A stretch of DNA of 64,000 nucleotides, from assembly GCA_949361645.1 (NCBI GenBank), contig OX442420.1, positions 7,775,584 through 7,839,583 of the forward strand, in the 5' to 3' direction. The notes beneath the pieces were generated by a model. The model made no database searches and had not been told where the DNA came from. It saw only the letters and a list, made by a program, of their open reading frames with translations. This DNA comes from Spongilla lacustris (taxonomy: Eukaryota; Porifera; Demospongiae; Spongillida; Spongillidae). The translations under genes and the position numbers were made by a program. Below are positions 10,441 through 22,400 of the stretch, one piece after another (positions within the stretch are counted from its first letter, which is position 1; the number at the start of each line of letters is the position of its first letter).

Positions 10441-11033
10441 CTCGTCCCCAGTCCCAGCAACATAGGGCAACATGCTGTCTTGCCTCCTATGCACATGCAA
10501 GACACCCCACAGACTGCAGATTGTGCTGCGATTGAGGATAACAGTAAAGCAACTCCAATTCCAATTCATCATAAGAATGACAGTCAGATACCCTGGGCCA
10601 TACACAGTTTGAGATCCACACCAAATTGGATCCCCAAACAAAATCATTCCCATAGCAGTCCTCTGCCTGCCTCGCCTTGTTTTGTAAGCCAGTTTGCTGT
10701 TGGCTCAGTGGATGATGGATCTAATCTGCCCCCTCCTACTCAATCCAACTTCACTTTCACCCATCTTTGTATCAGTTTGGCAAAGTCATTAAGTGAACCC
10801 GGGCTCTCGATCCTGTCACACGTGTGTACAGCTGGATCTGGTTATGTAGCTGATAGTGAATTGTACACAGCAATTGATGAGGAGGCTGAATGTGGGAGTG
10901 ACCTGGGGGTGGGTGCAGGCTCCGTCACAAACACAGATGCTCCCTTTGATCCAAATCTGCAGTGTATTTGCTGTGGACAAAAGTTCAGGAAGGGAGAGAT
11001 ATAGATATTCAGGCAGCATGTTCTGCAGTGCAC
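10441..11033 (+). pseudogene. Second copy of the gene A zinc-finger exon, broken
   Basis: It matches 5401-5993 closely, with small indels (e.g. three extra bases after CAGACTG). The frame is open up to the zinc finger. There, GAGATACAG of gene A reads GAGATATAG, so a single C-to-T change makes a TAG stop at 11002-11004. The stop falls after the Cys pair and before the His and last Cys, so no finger can form. No other exons of a gene A copy accompany it in the correct orientation. Confidence 0.85.
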
Positions 11034-11596
11034 AAGATGAGGTAGTCTGTAGAATACTGAGACAGGCAGTATGACATCTTTAAATTGTATTTTTGCATGT
11101 GTATATGTTGATCAATATTGTATGAATTGCATGTCTTATTTAAGTTACATGTATACCTGTGCAATATATTTATACATGTATAGTGTACATGTAATACAAA
11201 ACAACAGGTGTATGTGTACATGTATGTTCCTGATCCACATGCAAGCATATCAACATGCATGTATCGTTGATCAAACACTCTTTGAAGAGTATGGCCACCA
11301 ACTTGGCACACAAATGAGATAATTCGTATATCACTGTTCTGTACGAAAATGGAGACTTTCCAGTATAGGCTGACTGATATATGTACTGTGTACAAGCTTA
11401 TTCCACACTCTAATTTATGTTGCATTGGGAGCCGGAGGAGGGTTTCTGTAGCGCTGACCTTTTACGTTAACAAACGTAACATCCTACATGTACGTTACGT
11501 TGTCGCATCGCATATACTATTGCTGTACATGTATATATGCATGTAATGATTATAAATACATCATTCGACTCAGCAGTTTGTTGTCGCGATCGGGAC
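11034..11596. other. Receptor 5' flank, copy 2
   Basis: Collinear with 5994-7030 minus the ~450-bp insert of copy 1. It contains the conserved ACGTTAACAAACGTAAC segment and its near palindrome GTTACGTT just upstream of the receptor ATG, plausible promoter sequence shared by both copies. No gene is seen. Confidence 0.45.
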
Positions 11597-12541
11597 ATGT
11601 ACATGAATCAATCAGTCTGGGAGGTCGACATTGTATTCACTATAGTCAATGGCGTCGCTGTGCTCGTATGTCTACTGGCAGCCGTCTTGGTGTTTAGGTT
11701 AAGACTGCACAAGAAGATTGTCTATCGACTCGCTCTCTATCAAGTGTTGTCATCACTGCTCTTTGCAACAGTGGAAACGATGCAAATCATTTTTATCAAT
11801 TACGACACCAACCCAGGGTCTTATAGAAAAGCGTGCGCTGCTGTTGGGTTGTTTGTCATGTATACGCGGTGGATGAAGCTACTCTTCACGATGTGGGTAA
11901 CCTTTCATATCTTCTGTTTTGGATTACTACGAAAGAACATCGATAAGCTTGAAGTATTGTACGTTGTAACCTCACTACTCGTACCTGCAATGATAGCTAT
12001 TGTTCCTCTAACAACCAAAACTTACTTGCCTTACGATAACTCTGGTTCCAACTCCGCGATATTTATTAGCGACTGCTATATTTACAGCATGGATAAAAAC
12101 GTTGAATTGATTGAAAGGTTTACTTTGTGGGACGGACCAGCATTGGTTATCCTCTTAGCAACATCTATTGGAATGGTAGTCATGATGATCACAATTGTCA
12201 GGCTACTATATCGGAAAGTACAGTACGACACAACCTCTGATGGCGCGGACAACTATTGGAAGGCTCTTAAAGAGCTCCTACCTTTGGCCGCTTTCCCAAT
12301 ACTGTTCTTTATCTTCAAACTACCAGAGCTCGTATACGACATCTACGAATCAGTACGTTCTAAACCTAACGAACCATTTCTGGCTGTTAATTTATTGTTC
12401 ATTTCGTTGTGGAGTTTGGCCTCAGGCATGACTCTTATTATTCATCTCTCTGTGGCGATGTATTTTGCAAAGAAAAAAAAGAACATGGCGACAATGTTTT
12501 CACAAAAAGAACTCGAACACTCGGTCTATGGCTCTACCTAA
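11597..12541 (+). CDS. Intronless seven-transmembrane receptor-like protein
   Basis: 314 codons. In-frame Met codons lie at 11597 (ATGTACATGAAT) and 11603; the ORF extends upstream to 11537, but the paralogue and context favour 11597/11603. Seven hydrophobic segments are visible: VFTIVNGVAVLVCLLAAVLV; YQVLSSLLFATVETMQIIF; AAVGLFVMYTRWMKLLFTMW; LYVVTSLLVPAMIAIVPL; LWDGPALVILLATSIGMVVM; LLPLAAFPILFFIFKLPELV; and VNLLFISLWSLASGMTLII. A short N-terminus carries one N-glycosylation sequon (NQS). The tail is basic (AKKKKN). I see no DRY or NPxxY motif, so I cannot place it in a standard GPCR family. A lineage-specific plasma-membrane receptor is likely. Copy 1 at 7031-7985 is frameshifted. Confidence 0.8.
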   Translation: MYMNQSVWEVDIVFTIVNGVAVLVCLLAAVLVFRLRLHKKIVYRLALYQVLSSLLFATVETMQIIFINYDTNPGSYRKACAAVGLFVMYTRWMKLLFTMWVTFHIFCFGLLRKNIDKLEVLYVVTSLLVPAMIAIVPLTTKTYLPYDNSGSNSAIFISDCYIYSMDKNVELIERFTLWDGPALVILLATSIGMVVMMITIVRLLYRKVQYDTTSDGADNYWKALKELLPLAAFPILFFIFKLPELVYDIYESVRSKPNEPFLAVNLLFISLWSLASGMTLIIHLSVAMYFAKKKKNMATMFSQKELEHSVYGST

Positions 12542-13549
12542 TACTGCGTCAAACGTAATAACAATTCCGTGCTATATAAATATTTGAATTGATTTATTTA
12601 TTGTAGGCTGTTTTGATCATGGTATTTTTACGTTAGCACATGTGTTACTTATTTACTATTCTTCGACCAAACTATGAAGAGTCTGCATGCGCCTATATAC
12701 ACATGTACAACTGTTTTGATAGCTCATCTTGACATTTTGTTAAACAGACGCCTGAGACGGTGTCTCACTTAATTATGGTTCCAATTCATCAACGAATGGT
12801 GATCTTAATTTTGTTTTCATGTGGTAACTACAATGGTATAACTTCACATATAAGAAGGCTTGATGTATGTGGCTTCCTCTGTTCACATCTCCGTATAAAC
12901 CTTACGACATATTACATACTGCAGGCAATGCCCTCATCAGCTCTTTGGGAGGCAACTGCATACATGTATATCTATATACATGTATGTGTATGTGTGAACT
13001 CTCATGCCTATGTTAATGTCAGCTATGTAAATCTGCATACAGAGAGGCATTCAGTAGTCACTCCCTAACAGCTTCCCATATACATGTACATGTACTAGCA
13101 CGCACTTGTGCATTTACTTTTAGTCATCATGATCATGTACATGTAAATATGCTTTTGTCTTTGCCTTTTCTTCTTTGAGATCTAATTTGACATGTTTGTG
13201 GTTAAATGAGGGCAAGGTTTACCTTCTCTTTGGGTGCATGTATGTACTTGTATCCAGTATCTTTCTATGTACATGATTTACTCCACTGCATGACAATTAA
13301 CTTGTCAATTGACTACTAGTTGCATTAGTTTCTCCCCCATCAAAAATGTGCACTTTTAGTAGGAACAGTTTATTTACATTTAGCTGAGCAAAAAGAAAGT
13401 ACACAGCTACGTATATACATTATTGGATCAGGTAATGATGTAAAAGGCACTGATTTATCCATGTTCTTTTTAAATTCTACACGCACCTAATCAATAACAA
13501 TCACATCCATACGCTTATTTATCAGCAGTGGGTGCTTTGACATCACACT
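12542..13549. other. Spacer, no gene seen
   Basis: AT-rich DNA with scattered TACATG motifs. No exon or repeat structure that I can support. Confidence 0.5.
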
Positions 13550-14070
13550 AAACTCTCACTCACTGGCTATACCGGTACCCATGGGTGCACTTAGTCACTA
13601 CTGACCATGCAGATCAATGGGCAGTTACATCAACAGGGCCTCTTAGCCACTGGTTACATCTATAGGTCCACTTGGCAGAAGTCTATATTAACCCATAATG
13701 TCTCACTCATTACTGGCTATACTATTGGCCCTCTTAGCCACTGGCCACATCAATGGGCCCTTTTAGCTAACAGATGAACACCAAAGTATAACACAACAAG
13801 TGCATAATGCATCGAAACTTTACCTCTTCCATCCATTTTCTGTATTTATGATGTGCTTGGCTGATCTTGGGGTGTCAAAAGTACAGCAGACCAGGCCAAA
13901 GCACCTGGCATGGCACTCCAATACTGTATCCTTCTGTCACCTGCAATACATGTCTTAATTCAGAGCCACTGAGCAGCCCAAAGCCCCAAACTGATTTCCG
14001 AAATATCCGTATTATTCATGCCTGTCTCTACTCTGCGTCTCACAAAAACTGAAATACAGAAAATGGACGG
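13550..14070 (+). pseudogene. R1: relic of a kinase-2 exon with its 5' flank
   Basis: The flank (phrases such as CTTAGCCACTGG...ACATC) matches 52480-52670 and 63540-63795. At 13846-13945 the sequence ATGATGTGCTTGG jumps directly to GCTGATCTTGGGGTGTCAAA, the ADLGVSK activation-segment start. It then runs into the CCAAAGCACCTGGCA region. Compared with R2 the catalytic loop has been deleted and the frame is lost. Confidence 0.75.
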
Positions 14071-14481
14071 AAAAGGTACAGTTTAAATTCCTCAAGCTCC
14101 ACAGGCAAGCACCTATAGTGCTGAAACCATGCTTGAATAAGGTTGAATTGTTCTGTGGTTTGGCCACATCACTGACATCAGGCTTTAGTGACAAAGAGGT
14201 TGAAGATGGTCTGCCACTGAATTATCAGTCCTTCCTAGATAGGTACCGGTCTTCACAGTTACATACATGTACTGGGAACTATGTTTGAGGTACATTAAAT
14301 TGATTGTATATAGACAAATGTTGTGATAAGATAATTATAAAATAGAAAGTTACTAGCGCTTATAATTAACTGCTGTTCTGAATGATTATAAGCGCCTACA
14401 TATAGCCATTGTGGGCGTTTTCTAACGATCAAACGTGGCAGAATGCATATTTAATCTGATCATACTGAGACATAACTTTAC

Positions 14482-15509
14482 GTAACGCGCGAGAGGGGGG
14501 GGGGGGGGGGCAAAAAAAAAAGTTATAGACACCATCCCAAAAATTCTTAAAATCAAGGGCCAGGTCAACCCCCCCCCCCCCCCCCCCTCCGCCTTCGAAC
14601 ACGCCCATTTTTCGGGCACGCCCCTTAAATCATTACGTAATTGACAATTGACCACACCTACAATGAAGATAATATTACAAATTGCAAGCAGGCTTCGTTG
14701 CAGAATGCTGTTGTAGATGTTGTCACTTCGTCGCTTGAAGCTGGAGACGCTGTTTCACTTGTACCTTAGAATATCGCGATACTCAGTCTCTCGTGCCATG
14801 ACGTAATGTACGGGCTGTAGGCCTATCGAATATTACATCCCTGTCCATCAATTAAGGTTTGCGGTACTCCAACAAGATTTTGAAGAACGGCACGCATTAT
14901 CGTTCATGACTCGGTAAAGTACTCGTTTAAACAATAGCAGTTGGGGCTTGCTCGCGTGAGGCGTGATCTAATAGTGAAGTGAGCTCATGCATGTTACTTA
15001 GTACCAGGTGTATCCGTGGCTTACTAGCGTTAGTATAGTCTTTATCTTTACATTGCTTTGCGACGCTTCGATTGTTGCATTACAGTACTGGGTAGTGAAT
15101 TGATGTCATCGCTTAGATGAAGGCAACGCCCACGATTCGTGTCTCAGTCACGTGATAATATGCTTTCCACGACGAAATAGCACTAGATAGGCAGTTAAAC
15201 CCTATCTTTGCACGAATTGGACACCCATGAACACTACAAACAATATGATTCCATAATTATGTTGCTGTAGTGCCAGCTAAAGTGCAAAAAAAAAAAAAAT
15301 TAAGAAAAGTGATGAATTTTTCGAATTTTTTTTTTTGGCCAAGACCCCCCCTCCCCCCCTCTAACTTTCATACCTCATAACTTTTTTCCTAGACCCCCCT
15401 GAAAATAAAATAGCATATTCGTGATGCTCTCAATGAGCTCTTCAAAGTTGGGGGATGGTGTCTTCCACTTTGTTTTTTGCCCCCCCCCCCCCCCCCCCTC
15501 GGTAACGCG
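14482..15509. mobile_element. hAT-like MITE with 8-bp target duplication GTAACGCG
   Basis: The element occupies 14490-15501 (1,012 bp). It is flanked by direct repeats GTAACGCG at 14482-14489 and 15502-15509. The ends are inverted: CGAGAGGGGG... and ...CCCCCTCG. The inverted repeats extend imperfectly about 45 bp inward, sharing GGGGCAAAAA and GACACCATCCC on the two sides. The paralogous gene C upstream region reads ...CTTTACGTAACGGC... without an insert, an empty-site control. An 8-bp duplication is the hAT hallmark. It holds no transposase. It sits about 90 bp upstream of the gene B start codon, so it may have displaced promoter sequence. Confidence 0.8.
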
Positions 15510-15594
15510 TTAAATAAAGTTGTGGCTTTGCGGTGCTTACCCGTGTAAACAAAAACAGTCAGAAAGAGGCGCGGCGAAATATATATAGTATGAC

Positions 15595-16401
15595 ATGGAT
15601 AGTTTGAACGGGTACGAAGTAGAAGTGACTGCACCAAGAGTAGAGGAGGCTGTACGTAGTGGTGGAGCGTTTAAAGATAATTTTACGTTCAGCGGGGCCT
15701 CTTGTGTCGTCAAATTCAAAAGACCAGTGGAAGGCCAATTCCTTATAGAGTGTTGTTTGCAAAGCCGCCTGAGGCATCCGAACATCGTGCAGTTTATTGG
15801 AGTATGGTATGGACAAGATGGCCGCGATCTACACCTCGTTTTGGAACGGATGCACGCTAGCCTTGATGTATCTCTTGAAACCCATCCCAACATCCCCCTC
15901 CCGATCAAACTCTCTGTTCTTCGTGACGTGTCCGCCGGTCTGATGTACCTACACTCCTTTGCCCCGCCCATCATCCACGGTGACCTCACCACCACCAACG
16001 TCCTCCTCACACAGGACTGGAGAGCAAAGATAGCGGACTTTGGTAACAGTGTGGACCAATCCACCTTAGCTATAGCTCCTGGTGCTCGTGCATACATGCC
16101 TCCAGAAGCCCTTACCAGGCCACAGAAGTATGATTCAAAGCTGGACATTTACAGTTTCGGAATATTTGCCCTCTATGTTGGTATACAGACCAGGGATGCT
16201 GATCGCAATAAAAGATCTGACCAGTTTCAGACCTTAGCAGCTACATCAGATGGGGAGTGTCTTTGCCAGATAGTTACATGGTGCTGTGATCATGATCCTA
16301 CCAGAAGACCTTCCTCACATGATTTGAATGTTCAAATGGAACAGCTGTGCTCAGCTAACCCACTTCCATACAAAGACATGGTGCAACTTCTACATGACAA
16401 A
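15595..16401 (+). CDS. Gene B exon 1: TKL-type kinase domain 1, degenerate
   Basis: 269 codons. The ATG at 15595 is preceded by an in-frame TAG at 15586-15588. The normal GxGxxG loop is not recognisable. A Lys is present in CVVKFKRP, a possible alpha-C Glu in FLIECC, then RLRHPNIVQFIGV. The catalytic loop is IIHGDLTTTNVLL (Gly for the Arg of HRD). The metal motif is ADFG, and the activation end is AYMPPEAL. The loss of the glycine loop with catalytic Asp, Asn and DFG kept suggests a weak kinase or pseudokinase. The donor is GAC AAA|GTGAGG (phase 0); reading through would add only a short unrelated tail. Confidence 0.8.
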
Positions 16402-19400
16402 GTGAGGGAAAGGTGCAATGTGACGTGTCTGTATATGTATTATAATTACATCTAGACGTTATGTATGGTGGAATAACCTTGAAATTGTCAACGTGTGCAG
16501 TGTACATTGTATACATGTATGCATGCTGTGCACAAATAACATGTACTATATGTACCTGTGCACAAGTCACTATAATAAAATTCTGCATTATGAAATAAAT
16601 CTTATGGTACAAAACTAATGGCACCTAAGCATGTAAATACATGTTACTGACTGTAGTTAAAAACTCATACAACTTGAGGTCTGAACAAAAATTCAGGCTT
16701 TTAATTTTAGGAAAAAAATAATAACACCAATAGACTGGTTATGCAGAAATACTAAACAAGTGTCATTATCTTGTTTAGTATTTCTGCATAACCAGTCTAT
16801 TGGTGTTATTATTTTTTTACTAAAGTTAAAAGCCTGAAATTTTTGTGCAAACCTCAAGTTAAAATTTTGAGTGAGTTTTTAACTATCTACACATGTACAT
16901 GCTTCGGTGCCATAGTTTTGTACCATAAGATTGCATGGTTTTATTTTATATTGCCTTATAATTTCTTACATGTAGATTGGATACAACACAGAATGCTAGC
17001 TAGCATGGTGTTCACTGGTTGAATGATTAGCGACAAAATGGGGAGCAAGGGCAAGAGTATCCCACCAGCCTGTGTGTGTACCTAACCCCCAGCATTGGGG
17101 GCACCAGCAACTGCCGTGAACCAATACCCGGGTGACCTGAGTATACCTAGCCATGTGGTCCTGGCTTGTCTAGCCAAGTTTGTAGGGACAACCCTTGCCT
17201 TACTGGAATTGAGCATGAAAGAACAAAATGCATTGTACAGCAAAGCACAATTAATACACAGGGATAGGAGGGTGGGAAGGGTGAAATTCTCCAGTGCCTG
17301 TTGATCAGCAGCATGCACTGGAGTTACACATCATTTTTTTGTACCCTGCAGAAGCTACATCAGTACTGTAGTGGCCCAATTAGCTAACAGAGAGGCCATT
17401 ACCTATTGATGTGTAATAAATGTGAGGGCTATTGTGGTGAAACAAAGTGAAGGTGTTTGCATTAAAATAGGGCTATTTCAGGGAAACATCATTTTTCTGA
17501 ACTTGAACTATGCTACATGTAGGTACAGAGTGATAACCTTTGTAAAGAGCTGGAAAACAGGAAGGTGGTTATGTCAGATCAAAGAGTTGTTGAACTACAA
17601 AGAGAGTTAGAGATGACAAAGAGAAGCACGAAAGCTGAAAATGACAAACTTAAGATGGAGATTGGTCAGCTTACTGAAAAATCTCAAGTACGTTTCTCCT
17701 ACATGTACATATACATGTACATGTACATGTGTGCCTAATTTTTTTAGTTACATGTACATGTTTTGCCAGAGGTACATGTACATCTAAACTGTACATTTGT
17801 ATTCAGATAATGTCGAACAATTGCAATGTGAGGGAAGCATGGTACATACATGTATATATATATAATTGGGACAGTTTCCACGAAAATGGCCCTTCGCTTA
17901 TATATATAAAATGTTATAAAAATGCTTCTCTTTTGAATCGCTATATCTTCCGAACGGTTGAAGCTATCAACTTCTTATTTTTAACACTTTATACTACACC
18001 ATTTCTCTATGGTAAAATACATTTTGGGGTCTTGTACTTCCTCCGTGCCAGTATTGCAACGTCCGATACCCCTGTGGGTTCAAACCTGCCATAACTTTCT
18101 GTAGGAGTAATCAAATCGCTTCAAATTCGGTTTGTAGGTAGAGAGGTCGTATACCTATCGATTTGTTCTGTTCGTTAATTTTTATGTCATCCGTTACGGA
18201 GATACAGCGGCGCAAAGTTGCTACAAGTTTCCCGCTCGAATCGCGCCGTTGTACGTGCGTGACCCGCTTCCATGCACCAAATACATGAATATGCAACTAC
18301 TTCCTGTGGGCTGACACTTGGATAACTTAGAGCCACACCTACTCTGCGCTGGATACGTGAATCCATCTCCCGGTCGGACTCACATGCAGTTGTTATACTA
18401 TTCGATCCCTATTTCGTTATCTTCTGCGTACATAAACTTTATGGCGCCGTCAACTGAAGACAAGGTCATAAGAGTTTCAATCGGCGGACGTGAAGTTCGA
18501 GCGGTGCGAATACGACGATCGTGAGAAAGGTTACTAGATTTATGCTAGTACAGTGACGACGGTGGTCCCATTTACACCCTGCACTTGTGTCTGTTGTGGG
18601 ATCAAATCCATGGTCCATTTACATCCTCTGTTGTGGGATCAAATCCATGATCCATTTACATCGTATCCTGGGTTGTGGGATCAAATCCATGGTCCATTTA
18701 CATCCTCTGTTGTGGGATCAAATCCATGGTCCATTTATATGTACAACCTGTACTTGGGGTCAAATCCATGGTCCCATTTACACCCTGTACTTGTGTCTGT
18801 TTAGGGTCAAATGCAAGGTCCCATTTACACACTGTAGGTGTATCTATTGTGGGGTCAAATCCATGGTCCTGTACTTGTGTCTGTTGTGGGGTCAAATGCA
18901 TGATCACATTTACACACTGTACTTGAGTCTGTTTAGGCTCAAATCTATGGTCCCATTTACACCCTGTACTTGTGTCAATTGTGGGGTCAAATCCATGCTC
19001 CCATTTACACCCTGTACTTGAGTATGCTGTGGGGTCAAATCCATGGTTTCTTTTACACCCTGTACTTGTGTCTGTTGTGGGGTCAAATCCATAGTCCCAT
19101 TTACACCCTGTACTTGAGTCTGTTTTAGGGTCAAATCTATGGTTCCATTTACACCCTGTACTTGAGTCTGTTTAGCGTCAATTCATTGGTCCCATTTACA
19201 CCCAGTACTTTTGTCTGTTGCGGAGTCAAATCCATGGTCCCATTTAGACCCTGTACCTGTGATCAAATCCATGGTCACATTTACACCCTGTACTTGTGTC
19301 TGTTGTGGGTTCAAATCCGTGGTCCGATTTACACCCTGTACTTGTGATCAAATCCATTGTCCGATTTACACCCTGTACTTGTGATCAAATCCATGGTCCG

Positions 19401-22400
19401 ATTTACACCCTGTACGTGTGATCAAATCCTTGGTCCATTTACACACTGTACTTGTGTCTGTTGTGAGATCTAATCCATGGTCCCATTTAACCCTGTACTT
19501 CTGTCTGTTGTGGGGTCAAATGCATGGTCCCATTTACACCCTGTACTTGTGTCTATTGTGGGGTCAAATCCATGGTCCCATTTACACCCTGTACTTGAGT
19601 ATGCTGTGGGGTCAAATCCATGGTTCCTTTTACACCCTGTACTTGTGTCTGTTGTGGGGTCAAACTCATACTCCCATTTAGACCTGTACTTTTGTCTGTT
19701 GTGGGGTCAAATCCATGGTCTGATTTACACCCTGTACTTGTGATGAAATCCATGGTCCCATTTACACCCTGTACTTGTTGTGTCTATTGTGGGATATACA
19801 TGTTGTATGTGTCTGTTGCGGAGTCAAATCCATGGTCCCATTTACACCCTGTACCTGTGATCAAATCCATGGTCACATTTACACCCTGTACTTGTGTCTT
19901 TTGTGGGTTCAAATCTGTGGTCCGATTTACACCCTGTACTTGTGATCAAATCCATGGTCCGATTTACACCCTGTACTTGTGATCAAATCCATGGTCCGAT
20001 TTACACCCTGTATGTGTGATCAAATCCTTGGTCCCATTTACACACTGTACTTGTGTCTGTTGTGGGTCAAATCCATGGTCTGATTTACACCCCTTTTACT
20101 TGTGATCAAATCCATGGTCCCATTTACACCCTGTACTTTTGTCTGTTGTGGGGTCAAATCCTTGGTGCGATTTACACCCTGTACTTGTGTTCAAATCCAT
20201 GATCCCATTTACACCCTGTGCTTGTGTCTGTTGTGGGGCCAAATGAATGATCCCCGCATTTACACTCTGTATGTGTGACTGTTGTGTGGTCAATGCATTG
20301 GTCCCATTTACACCCTGTATTGGCCGAGGGTCGAATCAGGTCAGCTCCCTCACTTCATGCGGACAGAACCATTAATGCAAGTTAACTTAATAGCCCCACA
20401 CTACATGTCCAGTTAGCACCAGTAGACTGCCAGCAAGGGAGCAACCAGGTACTAAAAAATCCTACAGGGTCATTGGGGGCTCCCACATTAATGCAGCTCT
20501 CACACTGGGCATGCCGCATTCGCCACCATGTCCCTATCTCCCACTACCTATCCTCCTCTACTGCAAGTTGTATCCGAGGCCCAGGCCATTCCTTACTCTA
20601 TAGCACTCTCAATCTCCACACAACCAGCCCTCCCACCCACCCACCCACCCACCCACCCATAAACACCCCTCTTACATATGGTGTAATCAGACTGCCAACA
20701 GGCCGGAGTGCTGCCAGCTGCCACATTACCAGGATTGAATGGGGTCATCACAAAAGTAGACCCCAGCATGTGGAGTGGAACATTGAACTGGAGCCGGCCC
20801 CAAACACTGGGGCCAGCCACAATGGCCCCCCTATCCTAGCCTCACACAGTACTAACACCAGCTCCTCACTGCAAATGCAAATGAAGCTACTACCTGTGAA
20901 ACCATTAACCCCCACACTACAAGAGGACTTAATGGTAGGGGAACCATCAACTACAAGTGGAGCTACCAGCTTGCAATGGACAAATGGAACCACCATGGAC
21001 TGAAGCAGCCTCCATTTGTAGAGTGTACATACATGCCTACGTTTGTCTTTTCTCACATTTTGTGTTGTAGATCTGAACTACTGTAGACATGTACTTGTAC
21101 ATGTACAGAGTAAATTTTATCTGGTGTGGATGCATTTAGTGGTGAAATAGTTACCTGCCCTATCGGTACTGATTGCGGTGGGTCTGCACCCGTGGTTGGT
21201 TTATATGGACAACAGAGGGCGTTTTGCCCTACTGGGAACTACTGTACTGTACGAGTACGTAAGTGCCGTTTTGAATGTCACATAAATTGCATGCACAGTC
21301 ACAGCTACAATGTACAATGTGGCACGATGAAGACATCAGAATTCACTACCACACAAGTGGAGTTAGCCATCAACTACGTACTTGCGTATACCTATAGCTA
21401 GCCCTAGGCTGTTGTATATCTGCTAAAATGTATGTGCTAGTGTATATAGCGGCCGTGGGGCACAGGTGAAACTGGGTTACACTGGTAATGTCTAGATCTG
21501 TTGACATCTCTGACAGTGTAGGGTCTGCTAACTTCACTTGTGTGGTCATGAATTCTGATGTCTTCATCGTGCCACATTGTAGCTGTGACTGTGCGTGCAA
21601 TTTATGTGACATTCAAAACGGCACTTAGATCTACGTGTTTTGCTACTTGCGTGCAGTAGTTCCCAGTAGGGCAAAACGCCCTCTGTTGTCTATATAAACC
21701 AACCACGGGTGCAGACCCACCGCAATCAGTACCGATAGGGCAGGTAACCATATTCACCACTAACAGCATCCACACTGATAAAATTTTACTCTGTACAAGT
21801 ACATGTCTACAGTAGTTCAGATCTACAACACAAAATGTGTGAAGAGACAAACGTAGGCACGTATGTACACTCTACAAATGGAGGCTGCTTCAGTGGTGGT
21901 ATTCCATTTGTCCAATGCGAGCTGGTAGCTCCACTTGTAGTTGATGGTTCCCCTACCATTAAGTCCTCTTGTAGTGTGGGGGTTAATGGTTTCACAGGTA
22001 GTGGCTTCATATGCATTTGCAGTGAGGAGCTGGTGTTAGTACTGTGTGGGGCTAGGATACGGGGCCATTGTGGCTGGCCCCAGTGTTTGGGGCCGGCTCC
22101 AGTTCAATGTTCCACTCCACATGCTGGGGTCTACTTTTGTGATGACCCCATTCAATCCTGGTAATGTGGCAGCTGGCAGCTCTCCGGCCTGTTGGCAGTC
22201 TGATTACACCATATGTACGAGGGGTGTTTAGGGGTGGGTGGGTGGGAGGGCTGGTTGTGTGGAGACTGAGAGTGCTATTGAGTAGGGGATGGCCTGGGCC
22301 TCAGATACAACTTGCAGTAAAGAATACAAATTGCAGTAAAGGAGGATAGGTAGTGGGAAATAGGGCCATGGGGGCTTAACGACACATACATAAGGTGTAA

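Larger units (their letters stand above)
5401..12541 (+). repeat. Tandem segmental duplication: zinc-finger exon plus receptor
   Basis: Block 1 (about 5401-7985) and block 2 (about 10441-12541) are direct repeats offset by about 5.0 kb at the left end. They contain the last exon of gene A, the spacer and the 7TM receptor. Between them sits the inverted exon-3 fragment with its hAT-like insertion. Confidence 0.8.

Noticed and set aside
10147..10653. Minus-strand frame carrying gene A repeats
   Set aside because: It is partly the inverted exon fragment, partly antisense of the finger exon and the poly-C run; a chance joined frame.
10243..11004. Pro-rich N-terminal extension of the second finger exon
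   Set aside because: It comes from reading through the C-rich end of the hAT-like element and the inverted exon; no natural transcript is implied.
15537..16148. 203-codon minus-strand frame over kinase 1 (and its twin at 53578-54246)
   Set aside because: Antisense shadow of the conserved kinase exon.
17095..17304. 70-codon plus-strand frame in gene B intron 1
   Set aside because: No counterpart in gene C, no splice context, and the same stretch is open antisense.
20473..22231. 176-codon and mirror-image frames in the E1 palindrome
   Set aside because: The same sequence is open in both arms and both strands, low complexity, with no start context or splice support.
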